This document shows positions 53,586 through 63,656 of a DNA stretch of 64,000 bases, piece after piece. How positions within the stretch are numbered: position 1 is the stretch's first letter; each line of letters opens with the position of its first letter. The notes below the pieces were generated by a model. That model was given only the letters and a program-made list of their open reading frames with translations. It was not told the DNA's origin and searched no databases. Origin of the DNA: CAYWYR01 sp964462685 (GTDB lineage: Bacteria > Bacteroidota > Ignavibacteria > Kapaibacteriales > UBA2268); assembly GCA_964462685.1 (NCBI GenBank), contig CAYWYR010000004.1, forward strand, positions 62,001-126,000. Reading direction: 5' to 3'. The position numbers were made by a program, and so were the translations under genes.

Positions 53586-54500
53586 ATGCAGTTAGTTATG
53601 AAAAATTTCCTTGTGATACTTCTATTGGGTATAGCTACTCTAGCTTTTGCAGAAACGGGCAAAGTAGTGACTGTAAAGGGTAACGCTCAAGTACAGAAAG
53701 ACGGCTCAGGCAGTTTTACAAAAATATCCAAGGGTTATATCATTAAAAAAAATGATATGATCAAACTTGACAAGGGTTCAAAAATCACTTTCAAGTGTGC
53801 TTCTGGATCTCCAGTGGAATACAGAAAACCTGGCAGTTTATCAGGGGCGAAGTTATTTGCCAATTCAAAGAAAAAAGGATCTGCCTCTAAGAAATTCGGT
53901 AAATTCATGATGGATGAGCTATCTGAAACCGATGATCTTTTAGAATCAGGTAATCATAAGAAAAGAATGGGTACTTTAGGTGCGGTTGAAAGAGCCTTAC
54001 CTACAGGAAAAGATAACAAGTTCGATGTAGTTTTCCCTAAAAACTCATTTTTAATTGAACCAACAGTTGATCTGGTTTGGAATACAGTACCCGAAGCTAA
54101 GGCGTACACACTTAAAATAACTGATAACGAAGGTTTTGAAATCAATGAATATTCTGTAACAGATAACAATTTTCAGTTGAACCTATCTGAGATCAGCCCT
54201 CAAAAAGGTATTTGTTATTTTTGGTCAGTTGAAAGTGATAATGGTAAAGTAACAGATAATTACTGTCTGCTTATAGCAGAAGATGAGATAATATCTCAGA
54301 TCAATACTACTTTTGAAGAAGTTGATGAAGAGTTTTCGGTGGATAATCCTATAAACGCTTACTTGAAAGCCAAGGTTTATGAAGAAAACAATATGTATAT
54401 AGCAGCCGACAGTAGTTATAAGCAAGCTATTGATCTATCTGATAAAGATGAGCGATTTGTGATGATATACAACAACTATTTAGATAGAACTACACAATAA
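53586..54500 (+). CDS. FecR-like periplasmic protein
   Basis: The 304-residue protein has a signal peptide (MKNFLVILLLGIATLAFA; an in-frame ATG at 53598 starts exactly here). A FecR-like beta domain follows (VVTVKGNAQVQKDGSGSF, GYIIKKNDMIKLDKGSKITF). About residues 160-230 look like a small fibronectin-III-type module (PTVDLVWNTVPEAKAYTLKI), and a short helical tail resembles a TPR (AYLKAKVYEENNMYIAADSS). No sigma factor or TonB receptor lies near. FecR plus CHASE2 neighbours recur in several phyla, so it probably works with the two CHASE2 proteins at the envelope. Confidence 0.72.
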   Translation: MQLVMKNFLVILLLGIATLAFAETGKVVTVKGNAQVQKDGSGSFTKISKGYIIKKNDMIKLDKGSKITFKCASGSPVEYRKPGSLSGAKLFANSKKKGSASKKFGKFMMDELSETDDLLESGNHKKRMGTLGAVERALPTGKDNKFDVVFPKNSFLIEPTVDLVWNTVPEAKAYTLKITDNEGFEINEYSVTDNNFQLNLSEISPQKGICYFWSVESDNGKVTDNYCLLIAEDEIISQINTTFEEVDEEFSVDNPINAYLKAKVYEENNMYIAADSSYKQAIDLSDKDERFVMIYNNYLDRTTQ

Positions 54501-54528
54501 TCAAATATTAGCATAGTTTTTGAAGCGA

Positions 54529-54558
54529 AGGTATCTTGTTAACAAGATACCTTTTTTT
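54529..54558 (+). terminator. Intrinsic terminator after the FecR-like gene
   Basis: A 24-base perfect palindrome (12-base arms 54529-54540 and 54541-54552) is followed by TTTTTTT (54552-54558). The DUF1343 gene begins 13 bases later at 54572. Confidence 0.85.
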
Positions 54559-54571
54559 ATATTAGCATATT

Positions 54572-55789
54572 ATGATCAATCTCCTGTTTTCCTCATTGTG
54601 TTTATTTATACTTTGGCCAAGCTACACCGCTTTAGCTCAAGTATTCCCCGGTTCTGATGTGCTACTTAACAACCCGGACAAATACCTCGGCGAAGAAAGG
54701 GTTTACTTGCTTACGAATCACTCAGGGCGTACGGCCGACGGACAGCTCACCGCTGATAAGATGATATCAAATAGCAACATAAATCTTGTGGGTTTGTTGG
54801 TACCCGAACACGGTTTCTTTACTTCTGTTCGGGCAGGTGTAGCAGTTCATGATGAGCAATATAAAGGTATAGAGGTTATATCGCTTTACGGCAAGAACAG
54901 AAAGCCAACAAAGGAAATGCTTAATGGTTGTGACGCTGTAATCGTGGATATTCAGGATATAGGTGTAAGATCTTACACATATATCTCCTCCCTTACTGAA
55001 ACAATGGAAGCATGTGCGGAGAACGGGAAAAAAATCATAATTCTCGATAGACCCAACCCGATAGGTGGATTGATAGTGGATGGTAACGTTCCTGATGAAG
55101 GTAAAGAGTCTTTTGTTTGCCGAATTCCAGTCCCGTACCTTCACGGGTTGACTATAGCCGAAATAGCCAAAATGGTAAAGGGTGAAAACTGGATTAACAA
55201 AGCTGGATCATTAGACCTAGAGGTCGTAAAAATGGCTAACTGGGAAAGATGGATGCACTATGAAGATACAGGCTTGCCATGGTTCCCTACATCGCCACAC
55301 GTACCAACAGTCAACTCTATCCGCGGCCTCGCTACTCTAGGTGTTTTTGGTGAACTTGGTCTTGTTTCAATCGGGATTGGGACAACACTACCTTTCCAAT
55401 ACATAGGCCATCCATCGCTTTCAAACAGCTCAACGGACTATGAGGCAGTAGAAGGTGTACGCTACTTCCGGAATAGGTATCAGCCTTTCTATGGTATGTA
55501 TAACGGCAAGGACGTACCCGGTTACATATTGGATTTCAGCCCTGACAATCAATCAAAGTATTTTTCATCGGGGATGAAGATTTTCCGTAAGTTATCAGAA
55601 AAGAGTCCTGAGTTATTGTCATCTATCGATGCCTCATCTAACGGGGCTAAAATGTTTGTTAAAACAACTGGTACAGATGATTATCTGCAAATGTTCAAAT
55701 CCAGAGAGTTCGATAAATTAGATGAAAAGCTGCAAGAAGGTGTAATAGAGTTTCTCGTGAAAAGGGAACAGTATCTGCTATACAAATAA
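54572..55789 (+). CDS. DUF1343 family exo-beta-N-acetylmuramidase (NamZ-like)
   Basis: A 405-residue secreted protein with a signal peptide (LFSSLCLFILWPSYTALAQ). The DUF1343 landmarks are readable: VYLLTNHSGRTADGQ, LLVPEHGFFTSVRAG, ISLYGKNRKPTKEML, VDIQDIGVRSYTYIS, LDRPNPIGG and WFPTSPHVPT. This family (GH171) contains NamZ, which removes terminal MurNAc from peptidoglycan fragments. Substrate assignment is by family, and the active-site residues were not mapped here. It lies downstream of the FecR-like gene behind a terminator and converges with the S9A peptidase gene. Confidence 0.87.
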   Translation: MINLLFSSLCLFILWPSYTALAQVFPGSDVLLNNPDKYLGEERVYLLTNHSGRTADGQLTADKMISNSNINLVGLLVPEHGFFTSVRAGVAVHDEQYKGIEVISLYGKNRKPTKEMLNGCDAVIVDIQDIGVRSYTYISSLTETMEACAENGKKIIILDRPNPIGGLIVDGNVPDEGKESFVCRIPVPYLHGLTIAEIAKMVKGENWINKAGSLDLEVVKMANWERWMHYEDTGLPWFPTSPHVPTVNSIRGLATLGVFGELGLVSIGIGTTLPFQYIGHPSLSNSSTDYEAVEGVRYFRNRYQPFYGMYNGKDVPGYILDFSPDNQSKYFSSGMKIFRKLSEKSPELLSSIDASSNGAKMFVKTTGTDDYLQMFKSREFDKLDEKLQEGVIEFLVKREQYLLYK

Positions 55790-55817
55790 AAAAGGCAGAC
55801 CATTACGATCTGCCTTT
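55788..55817 (-). terminator. Terminator shared at the convergent end of DUF1343 and S9A genes
   Basis: AAAGGCAGA (55791-55799) pairs with TCTGCCTTT (55809-55817) across a nine-base loop. On the minus strand a T-run at 55793-55788 follows, so it ends the S9A gene. The plus-strand run is weaker. Confidence 0.75.
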
Positions 55818-55842
55818 ACAAAAACCGGTCTTAACTTTATCT

Positions 55843-57966
55843 CTACTTAATTCCAACAGAGTTCATAATAAACTTAAGCTCTCTGTATCTTGTATCAATT
55901 AATTTTTCTGCTGACTTTCCAGAGCCTCCCGATCCGTGGCCGCCCTCAAAATCAATATCAAGTAGTATTGGATTTGTCTGGTTAGCTCCGTTCTGAAGCA
56001 TCGCAGCCATTTTCTTAGCATGCAGTGGATCCACTCTTGTATCATACTCACCCGTATGGATAAACGTGTTCGGGTAGTTTACATCAGGGTCGATATTATG
56101 ATAAGGGGAGTAGGCCTTCAGCCAGTCGAACTCTTCTTTGATAGCTGGGTTACCATATTCGGGTATCCAGTATTGTGCTATAAGGAACTGGTCATAGCGT
56201 AGCATATCCAAAAGCGGAACTCCGATTACTACAGCTTTGTAAAGGTCAGGGCGTTGTGTAAGTGCCGCACCCGTAAGCAAACCGCCGTTAGATCTACCGG
56301 AAATAGCAAGCCTGCTAGAGTTAGTATAACCTTCATCAATCAGATATTCAGCTGCTGAAATAAAATCGTCGAATACATTCTGTTTTTTGTCCAGCATACC
56401 GTCAGTGTGCCAAGACTCACCGTATTCGCTTCCGCCTCTGAGATTTGCTATAGCATAAACCCCACCTCTGTTGATGAAAGTTGCTATATCTTTTATAAAG
56501 CTAGGTGTTAGAGATATATTAAAACCACCATAACCATAAAGCAACGCAGGATTATCTCCTTCCCTCACCATATCTTTATCATACATAATAAAGATAGGAA
56601 CCGTTGTGCCATCTTTCGAAGCGTATTTTGTGAATTTCACTTCAATATTATCTGTATTGATAGGGGATGGTTCATTGAAATAAAGAGAAAACTCTTCACT
56701 TCCAGGATCCATCTCATAAATTTTTGTTGGTGATGTAAAGGATTTCGCTGAAACAAAGAACTTGTCGATCTTCTTATTATATGTTATCGAGCCGATATCA
56801 GCTACTTCCGGTAGTTCGAGCTGACGAACTTTGTTGCCATCCATATCATAAACGGCAAGCCTAGAAAGTACGTCCTGCTTGTATAGTACGTAAGCTAGAG
56901 TATCTCTGAATACGAAATCCTTTATAACCATATCTTCACTTTCGTCAATAAACGGAACCCAGTTGTCGTATTCGGCATCATTGGCGGGTGCCATCATGAT
57001 TTTGAAATTCGGTGAGTTATCGTTTGTTATGAAATAGAACTTACCGTCATGATACTTGGGGTATGCATTGAATTCTGAGCTTTCATAAACTTTTTTACCC
57101 AAACCTGATGATCCAAGTGGTTTGATATGAACTGTATCAGAATAAAAATCCCCATAGATTGTATAAGTAAAAGGGCCGTTGGGATCATCATAAACCTGAG
57201 CGAAATGTTTAGCCGATGGAGCAGTGATAATACTTTTATCTTTACTCGTATCTGTACCAAGCCTGTGCAGATAAGTAGGTAGCGGATCTTGATTATCTAT
57301 CATCTGCTGGCTTCTTCGTGTTACGTATGCGTTCTTACCATCTTCAGAAAATACCAATGACCTAAGATCACCTATAGGCTTATATATCTCTTCCAAGGTT
57401 TCAGTATCAAAGAATCTATAGGTAGCAATCTCATTACCCTTATACTGTGTGGCAACTGCTACTACTGAGCCGTCTGAATTATAAGCAGCGTCAAACCAAG
57501 ATGTTACACCAGTGGAATCTATATCGGTCGGTGAGAAAATCTTTACTGTATCTTCATCCATAATACGGTAAAGAGTTGCATGTTTATCACCCTTGGCTTT
57601 TCTACTTACGAATTGTTTGTCACTGATATAAAATGGAGCTGATTTTACCTCCCGGTCGTAGATAGCCTCAAGCTCTTCTCTGAGTCCATCGATATCCGGC
57701 CCCATTTCAGTAATAAAATTATGGGTAAACTCTGTTTGTTTTTCCGACCACTCTCGAACTTCAGAGTCGTTCTTATCTTCCAGCCATCTGTACGGATCTG
57801 CAATTACTTCCCCATGAACTGTATCGAAATGGGCTACAGTTTTTGTTTCAGGGGGATTGAACTCAATATTATTCATAGTGTCTTTTTTGTCATCACAGGC
57901 AATGATTAAACTTACTACCAACAGAGCTGAAGAAAGTCGAAGAAAAGTTTTATTGGTTTTATTCAT
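55843..57966 (-). CDS. Prolyl oligopeptidase (S9A family) lipoprotein
   Basis: A 707-residue peptidase. The N-terminus is a lipoprotein signal ending LIIAC at Cys24, followed by DDKKD. An acidic stretch after the lipid Cys is a surface-export hint in Bacteroidota. Residues about 30-100 and the C-terminal third form the hydrolase domain around a propeller (PYRWLEDKNDSEVREW). The triad motifs are GRSNGGLLTGAALTQRP (Ser), YDTRVDPLHAKKM (Asp) and EGGHGSGG (His). It probably cuts after proline in peptides. Confidence 0.93.
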   Translation of the reverse strand: MNKTNKTFLRLSSALLVVSLIIACDDKKDTMNNIEFNPPETKTVAHFDTVHGEVIADPYRWLEDKNDSEVREWSEKQTEFTHNFITEMGPDIDGLREELEAIYDREVKSAPFYISDKQFVSRKAKGDKHATLYRIMDEDTVKIFSPTDIDSTGVTSWFDAAYNSDGSVVAVATQYKGNEIATYRFFDTETLEEIYKPIGDLRSLVFSEDGKNAYVTRRSQQMIDNQDPLPTYLHRLGTDTSKDKSIITAPSAKHFAQVYDDPNGPFTYTIYGDFYSDTVHIKPLGSSGLGKKVYESSEFNAYPKYHDGKFYFITNDNSPNFKIMMAPANDAEYDNWVPFIDESEDMVIKDFVFRDTLAYVLYKQDVLSRLAVYDMDGNKVRQLELPEVADIGSITYNKKIDKFFVSAKSFTSPTKIYEMDPGSEEFSLYFNEPSPINTDNIEVKFTKYASKDGTTVPIFIMYDKDMVREGDNPALLYGYGGFNISLTPSFIKDIATFINRGGVYAIANLRGGSEYGESWHTDGMLDKKQNVFDDFISAAEYLIDEGYTNSSRLAISGRSNGGLLTGAALTQRPDLYKAVVIGVPLLDMLRYDQFLIAQYWIPEYGNPAIKEEFDWLKAYSPYHNIDPDVNYPNTFIHTGEYDTRVDPLHAKKMAAMLQNGANQTNPILLDIDFEGGHGSGGSGKSAEKLIDTRYRELKFIMNSVGIK

Positions 57967-58017
57967 ACATCTGGATTAGTTTATTAGTAATATGTATTGC
58001 AAAAATAGATAATTATT

Positions 58018-58428
58018 ATGGATATTGTATTAGTCGGTTTGGGTGGAGGGTTAGGTGCTATCGCACGGGTAATCTTTTCTAAAATATCTACAACAAGGAT
58101 AAATGAAATTATTATGCAGCTAAGCAATGGCAGTGCGTTTTATACCTCGCTTTTGTTACCTACTTTTGCGATAAATCTTATAGCCTGTTTCTTAATAGGT
58201 TTGCTTTTGCAAGTTCTTACCGATAGCAAGAATTTATCAGCTCTTTTGATCACAGGTTTTTTGGGTGGGTTTTCTACATTTTCCGCGTTCGGTATTGAAA
58301 CATATAAAATGATATCGGAGAACCTTTATCTGTCGGCTGTTACTTACGTTCTTGCAAGTGTAGTATTTGGTATCGTGTTTGTAGCTATCGGATATAAACT
58401 ATCTTATATCTTGGATTGGGCCAAATAA
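58018..58428 (+). CDS. fluC: Fluoride exporter FluC/CrcB
   Basis: A 136-residue four-helix membrane protein that forms a dual-topology dimeric fluoride channel. The family blocks LGGGLGAIARVIFS, FAINLIACFLIGLLLQ and LLITGFLGGFSTFSAFGIET are present, including the conserved Asn and the GGFSTFS phenylalanine region. The start is divergent from the S9A gene with 51 bases between. No fluoride riboswitch is evident in that gap, and no partner copy lies adjacent. Confidence 0.93.
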   Translation: MDIVLVGLGGGLGAIARVIFSKISTTRINEIIMQLSNGSAFYTSLLLPTFAINLIACFLIGLLLQVLTDSKNLSALLITGFLGGFSTFSAFGIETYKMISENLYLSAVTYVLASVVFGIVFVAIGYKLSYILDWAK

Positions 58429-58460
58429 AACCTTATCTATCTGTTCACGTCTAATAAGTA

Positions 58461-61400
58461 ATGCCAGAAGATAACATAAATAATAATGATGAGAATGATG
58501 AAAAGCCTGATAATGGCAATTCAAATGATCCCTCATCTGATAAGCCAAAGAATAATTCTGACTTATATCCCGATTCCTTAGAAGAAAAAGCCCCCCCGGA
58601 AGAACCAGAAAAGAAGAAAAGACGTTTTGGTTTGTTTTATAAACTGATGGGCGGAACAATAGCCCTTTTGGTTTTATTGCCTGTTTCACTTTATTTCCTT
58701 TCAATGAATGATGGCTTTAGGCAATGGGCTATTGGAAAGATTGTTGAGTTTGTAAATGATAGTCTTGAAGGAGAGATTGAGGTCGGTGATATTGACTTCT
58801 TCGATAAAGACGGTATAAGATTTAGTGATGTTGTAGTTCATGCTGCGGGGGATACCTTAGCATCTATACCCGATATGCTAGTTGACGTTAAAGCTCGAGA
58901 TATTTTGGATAACAAAGTATTGGCTAATAGAATCGAGATAAATAACGCTCGGATCAAGATCATTCGAGATATGGATTCGGTTTGGAACTTCTCTCGTATC
59001 GCAGCCCCATCTGCACCTGATACCTCCACCAAACAACCTACATATTGGCAGATTGCAGCGGAGAATCTTGAATTCAACAATTCGTATTTCCTATTTAGGG
59101 ATTCAATCGCTTTACATGATTCCACTGGCACTAATAATATAAAAGAGTTCTACCCAACGATGAACTATCAGGATTTCATTCTTGATAAAATGAATCTGAG
59201 AGCAAGCGATATAGAAGTACTTACGGAGCATCAGGATTATAGTGTCAACATACTCAATCTGAGTTTTGATGAAGATAAATCTCCCGCAAAAATAGATAAA
59301 CTCGATGGTGAGCTGAAACTCAATCAAAACGGTATTTTCGCCGAGGACTTAGGTATCACAATTGATGAAGCAGAAATTGATTTGGAAGCCACCGCTACTG
59401 GTTTTAATCCCTTCGCCGGGGATGATATTAGAACCGCGGATTGGAATGTTGAGCTTGGGGCATCCAAAGTGGATGGCTATGAAATAGAGTCATTCGCCCC
59501 TATGCCTATAAAATTAGATAGGACTGCGGATATCACCTTATCTGCGGATGGTACATTTAAGGAGTTGAATATTCAAAGTTTAGAACTTGAGTTTGCCAGC
59601 AGCCAAATCGATATTACGGGCATATTACAGAATATAACTGAACCTGATCAATTCTTCTATGATCTTGAAATCAATAACAGTAATATACAAAGAAGAGATA
59701 TAGCTTTTATAAACGGTCTTGATCTTAGTTCTTTACCTCAATGGGGGAATGCAAAGATTACAATCCTTTCAGCTGAAGGAACGAGAGATTACGCAAAAGC
59801 CAATGTTGAAATTAATACTTCATTAGGTTATGTCAGAGGCAACTTATCATCTGACTGGTCAGGAAAAATATCCTATTCATTTGACGGACGAGTCAAAAAT
59901 ATAAATTTAGAGAAAATCACTGGTAGTCCTTCTCTCGATTCAGATCTTTCTGGTAAACTGCAAGCAAAAGGAAGAGGAACAGATCTATCCAGTATCAGTG
60001 CGGATATCAATTTCTCTGGTGGCTATAATAGATTTAATGAATACGCATTCGATCAGGTACTTATAGATGCAGATCTCGATAATGGTTTCGCTAATATCAA
60101 TAAAGTTGAACTTATTAAATTTAATAGCGGCACCGATGAGTTTCTGACCGAGAATGAGACATTAGTGCTAAAAGGTGATATTGATCTAAGTAATATGGAA
60201 AGCCCGGTCTATAATTTCAATATAGATGCTGATGCTATTAACTTAAAACAATTGCTCGGTACTGATGCCGCACCTAATTACCTGACCGGTGATTTAGTTA
60301 TTTCAGGATCAGGATTTGATTTATCTGATATCAATGGCATGGTGTCGGCGGATGTTGATCTTGTAATCTTTGAGGATAGAGCCTTATTGCCATTCGGTTT
60401 AGATTTCCAGTTCGAAAATACCGGGGATGGTAAACTTTTATCTCTGGAATCAGACTTTATGGACTTCTATATCGAAGGTGTATTCGAATATGGCGCACTT
60501 GTTCAGACAATACAGGTTCATGCTACCGAACTTGCCGGTTACGCCGAAGAGCAAGCTAATAAGATCATTACCAGTACGCAGAAAATAGCAGGCGAGATTG
60601 AAGAGGATGACTATACCTATCTTGAGCGTTTTCCACCATTAGATGCCAAGATTTTTGGTGAAATAACCGATTTATCACCGATATCGATATTTATTGATAG
60701 TACGAATATATTGAGTACCATTAATATTAATATGAACCTCTATAATCAGGATAGTCTGTCTGTTCTTGAAATAGATTCAATCAGCATTGATGAGTTTAGC
60801 CTAATCAGAAACGGACTGAATGTAGCGACTAAAGATCTTGAGATGTCTGGCAAATTGCAAATGGATCTGGTGAACAATGATCCAGTATTCAGCAAGTTCA
60901 ATCTAAACATGGATGCCAAAGAGCCAATACTGGTAAATGAAAACACATTTTATCGTACTTATCTGTATTCCAGATTCGATAACGATACTTTAGGTCTCAG
61001 CACACACGTAAATATGAACCAACAATTCGATTTATCCTTAGTCGGTGATTTGTACGTGTATGACAAACTATTGGATATGGATCTTACAGTTTTGGAAATA
61101 GGTTATGACAGTACTCATATCTGGAAAAATATAAACGATATTCAGGCAAGTTTCGGAAATGAAGGCTTTTTTATAGATTCTCTTAGATTGCAACGTGATG
61201 ATAAAGAGATAATATCCTTGAATGGTTCCTACGATAGCAGTAGAGATCTCTTTGAGAACGTGAATTTGACCGTAACAGGTTTTGACTTCAAGTATATAGA
61301 TGAGCTGATGCCTTCATTGGATAATTCTTATATTGATTACGCAAACGGGAAAGTGGATACTCTCGGTATCAACTTAACAGGTAGTATGTCCGACCCGGAT

Positions 61401-63134
61401 ATAGATCTTCTGTTCAGCACAAAGGATCTTGTATTCAATAGAATCAATCTAGGCAATATCTACGCTAAGATAAATCATGATAATGACGTTATTTCAGGTC
61501 TGATAGCATCTCAGAGATCTGATTCTTCTACCGTGGATGATTATAGAATAGATATAAATTCTATACCTTTTTCACTCAGGCTGGAAAGTATGGAAGATCG
61601 CTGGAACAATAAAGAAAACATCGATGTCGATCTGGATATCGATAGCCTTAGCCTTGCGATAGCAGATCCGTTTCTTGACTTTATGTCAAACTCCAAAGGC
61701 TATATTAATGTCGATGCGAGAATCGAAGGTACCGATCTCGACAACCTTGATCTTTCAGGTGGATTGAAATATGATAATATAAGCACCCGCATCACTCCTA
61801 TAAACATGTTTTTTAGATCTACTGGTGATATAGAGTTCAACAATGATGCGATTGTTTTCAAGCAGCTCAATTTTTCAAATCCCTCTGCGGAGCTTTCTGG
61901 ATCAAAAGCGGATGTCAGTGGTAAAATATCATTGAATGATTTCGTACCAGATGAATTTGATATGAAAATTGATGTTGATAGATTGAAGGTATTATCCGCG
62001 AGATCAGAAGAAGTGATGCCGGACATATATGGCGATTTAGTTATATCAACCGGTCGGGAAGGTATAGATATTAAAGGAAATATCGATAGTCCTAGGATAT
62101 CGGGTGACATAGAAATACTCAGATCCGATTTGACACTGCCATTGGAAGATAGGGCTTCAGCCGCCGAAGCCAAGTTCGATTACTATTGGGAAGGCGAAAA
62201 CATATACATGGTGATGATTAATGAAGAGGGGGAAGAAGAAGAAATTACACCTAGAAACTCATCATTCTATGAAGCTATGGGTATGGATTTCAAAGTTTAT
62301 TTTCCCTCAAATCTTGTTGTGAATATTGATATTAACGCTTTAATGTCGGTAGAAGCCCATATAGGAACTAGGCTTAGAGGTACTAGTATAAATTTCCAAA
62401 AAATACCTTTTTCAGACGAGACTAAGCTTATAGGGGATATTTTCTTACAAGAAGATTCCAGACTTAATTTTGCTGGAAGGGATTTTGAGACTTCAGGTAG
62501 TATCTCTTTTCCTGATGGGGATATAGAAAACCCATTACTTGATATTACCGCTGTTTATGATGGTAGAATTAGTAATTCAGAGAATACCCGGGACTTTACT
62601 GTAACTATTAATGTTGATGGGCCTAAAGAAAATCCAGATATTACCTATAATTATACGATAGGCAACCAACCAGACAATCAAGGTCAGGAAACTCGTCTAG
62701 AAGATGTTCTTTCACTTATAGTACTCGGGGCTTTACCTAATAATCCTGGTGGCGGAGGTGGCGAATCCAGCCTTGGTGCGGAATTAGGAGAAAGCGCTAC
62801 ATCCACTCTGCTGAACCCGGCTCTGAAAAGCTTCCTGGGTGAAGTAGCTGGTACATTGAGCTTTCTAGATCTAGATGTACAGACTAGGGGCGGAGTGGAG
62901 AATACAACCGTTAGGTTAAGGGGTAAAGTAATTGACGGTATTTATATATCCGGTGGGGGAGGCCTCTACGGACAGGAAATTACAATTGAAGTTCCACTAG
63001 CGGAATTGCTAAAGAAAGATAGTTTCGATAATTTCCGCCTACAGTTTACTCAGTTCATTAATAACAATCAAAATGCAACAGTCCGCGAACAGATAAATTC
63101 TGAATTTAAACTTAGATGGGCTAAAACCTGGTAA
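58461..63134 (+). CDS. tamB: TamB-like (DUF490) inner-membrane/periplasmic protein
   Basis: A 1557-residue protein. Residues 1-55 are acidic, Asn- and Pro-rich, cytoplasmic. One transmembrane helix follows (LMGGTIALLVLLPVSLYFL), then a very long repetitive beta-strand region (Asp/Asn/Ile/Leu-rich, LDLSGxL-like repeats) that would form the lipid-transporting periplasmic bridge. The last 400 residues carry the TamB_C signature: PLEDRASAAEAKFDYYWEGE, GDIFLQEDSRLNFAGRDF, and the glycine-rich end near GGESSLGAELGESATSTLLN. TamA is not in the window. Involved in outer-membrane protein or lipid assembly. Confidence 0.85.
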   Translation: MPEDNINNNDENDEKPDNGNSNDPSSDKPKNNSDLYPDSLEEKAPPEEPEKKKRRFGLFYKLMGGTIALLVLLPVSLYFLSMNDGFRQWAIGKIVEFVNDSLEGEIEVGDIDFFDKDGIRFSDVVVHAAGDTLASIPDMLVDVKARDILDNKVLANRIEINNARIKIIRDMDSVWNFSRIAAPSAPDTSTKQPTYWQIAAENLEFNNSYFLFRDSIALHDSTGTNNIKEFYPTMNYQDFILDKMNLRASDIEVLTEHQDYSVNILNLSFDEDKSPAKIDKLDGELKLNQNGIFAEDLGITIDEAEIDLEATATGFNPFAGDDIRTADWNVELGASKVDGYEIESFAPMPIKLDRTADITLSADGTFKELNIQSLELEFASSQIDITGILQNITEPDQFFYDLEINNSNIQRRDIAFINGLDLSSLPQWGNAKITILSAEGTRDYAKANVEINTSLGYVRGNLSSDWSGKISYSFDGRVKNINLEKITGSPSLDSDLSGKLQAKGRGTDLSSISADINFSGGYNRFNEYAFDQVLIDADLDNGFANINKVELIKFNSGTDEFLTENETLVLKGDIDLSNMESPVYNFNIDADAINLKQLLGTDAAPNYLTGDLVISGSGFDLSDINGMVSADVDLVIFEDRALLPFGLDFQFENTGDGKLLSLESDFMDFYIEGVFEYGALVQTIQVHATELAGYAEEQANKIITSTQKIAGEIEEDDYTYLERFPPLDAKIFGEITDLSPISIFIDSTNILSTININMNLYNQDSLSVLEIDSISIDEFSLIRNGLNVATKDLEMSGKLQMDLVNNDPVFSKFNLNMDAKEPILVNENTFYRTYLYSRFDNDTLGLSTHVNMNQQFDLSLVGDLYVYDKLLDMDLTVLEIGYDSTHIWKNINDIQASFGNEGFFIDSLRLQRDDKEIISLNGSYDSSRDLFENVNLTVTGFDFKYIDELMPSLDNSYIDYANGKVDTLGINLTGSMSDPDIDLLFSTKDLVFNRINLGNIYAKINHDNDVISGLIASQRSDSSTVDDYRIDINSIPFSLRLESMEDRWNNKENIDVDLDIDSLSLAIADPFLDFMSNSKGYINVDARIEGTDLDNLDLSGGLKYDNISTRITPINMFFRSTGDIEFNNDAIVFKQLNFSNPSAELSGSKADVSGKISLNDFVPDEFDMKIDVDRLKVLSARSEEVMPDIYGDLVISTGREGIDIKGNIDSPRISGDIEILRSDLTLPLEDRASAAEAKFDYYWEGENIYMVMINEEGEEEEITPRNSSFYEAMGMDFKVYFPSNLVVNIDINALMSVEAHIGTRLRGTSINFQKIPFSDETKLIGDIFLQEDSRLNFAGRDFETSGSISFPDGDIENPLLDITAVYDGRISNSENTRDFTVTINVDGPKENPDITYNYTIGNQPDNQGQETRLEDVLSLIVLGALPNNPGGGGGESSLGAELGESATSTLLNPALKSFLGEVAGTLSFLDLDVQTRGGVENTTVRLRGKVIDGIYISGGGGLYGQEITIEVPLAELLKKDSFDNFRLQFTQFINNNQNATVREQINSEFKLRWAKTW

Positions 63135-63140
63135 ATTACT

Positions 63141-63638
63141 ATGAATTCAATAACAAAAGATTTGAAAGTCACAGATTATAGAGAGTCTAGTTCTGTTGAG
63201 GATACTTCACAACTTGTAACCTTTTATATCGGGAAGGAAGAACTGGGTTTTGATATATCTTTTGTACAAGAGATAATTTCTCCTATCAGGATAACACGTG
63301 TACCGAACAGTAGCGAGTTCATCAAAGGGGTAATCAATCTTCGTGGAAAAATAATCCCTATATTCGATCTTAAAGAAAGAATCAAATCTCAGGTTATGGT
63401 AATTGATGAAAACACCAAAATCATAGTAGTACATAAAGGTGAACTCAATATCGGGCTATTGGTCTCAAAAGTAAATGAGGTGGTGTTGGTTTCAGATAAA
63501 AATCTTGTGGCCCCTTCCAATAAACTCAATACCCAAAGCGACCAGTACCTAAAGCAAATAGCAAATTTGGATAACAGGCTGATTTCTATAATAGATCTCG
63601 AGCGAACAGTTAACCTTATAACTGAAGAAATTGACTGA
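63141..63638 (+). CDS. cheW: Chemotaxis coupling protein CheW
   Basis: CheW couples chemoreceptors to the CheA kinase. The 165-residue protein has LVTFYIGKEELGFDISFVQE, VPNSSEFIKGVINLRGKIIP and IFDLKERI, the conserved CheW core, and a standard SH3-like subdomain pair. No CheA or receptor gene is in the window. It lies six bases after the tamB stop on the same strand. Confidence 0.9.
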   Translation: MNSITKDLKVTDYRESSSVEDTSQLVTFYIGKEELGFDISFVQEIISPIRITRVPNSSEFIKGVINLRGKIIPIFDLKERIKSQVMVIDENTKIIVVHKGELNIGLLVSKVNEVVLVSDKNLVAPSNKLNTQSDQYLKQIANLDNRLISIIDLERTVNLITEEID

Positions 63639-63656
63639 TTACTAAAAATCAGAGAT

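Noticed and set aside
57967..58017. Possible fluoride riboswitch upstream of fluC
   Set aside because: The 51-base gap is too short and shows no pseudoknot-like pairing or conserved core that I can recognise.
61700..62173. Antisense open frame over tamB (about 157 codons)
   Set aside because: It has low complexity and no start context; the long TamB-like frame is continuous.
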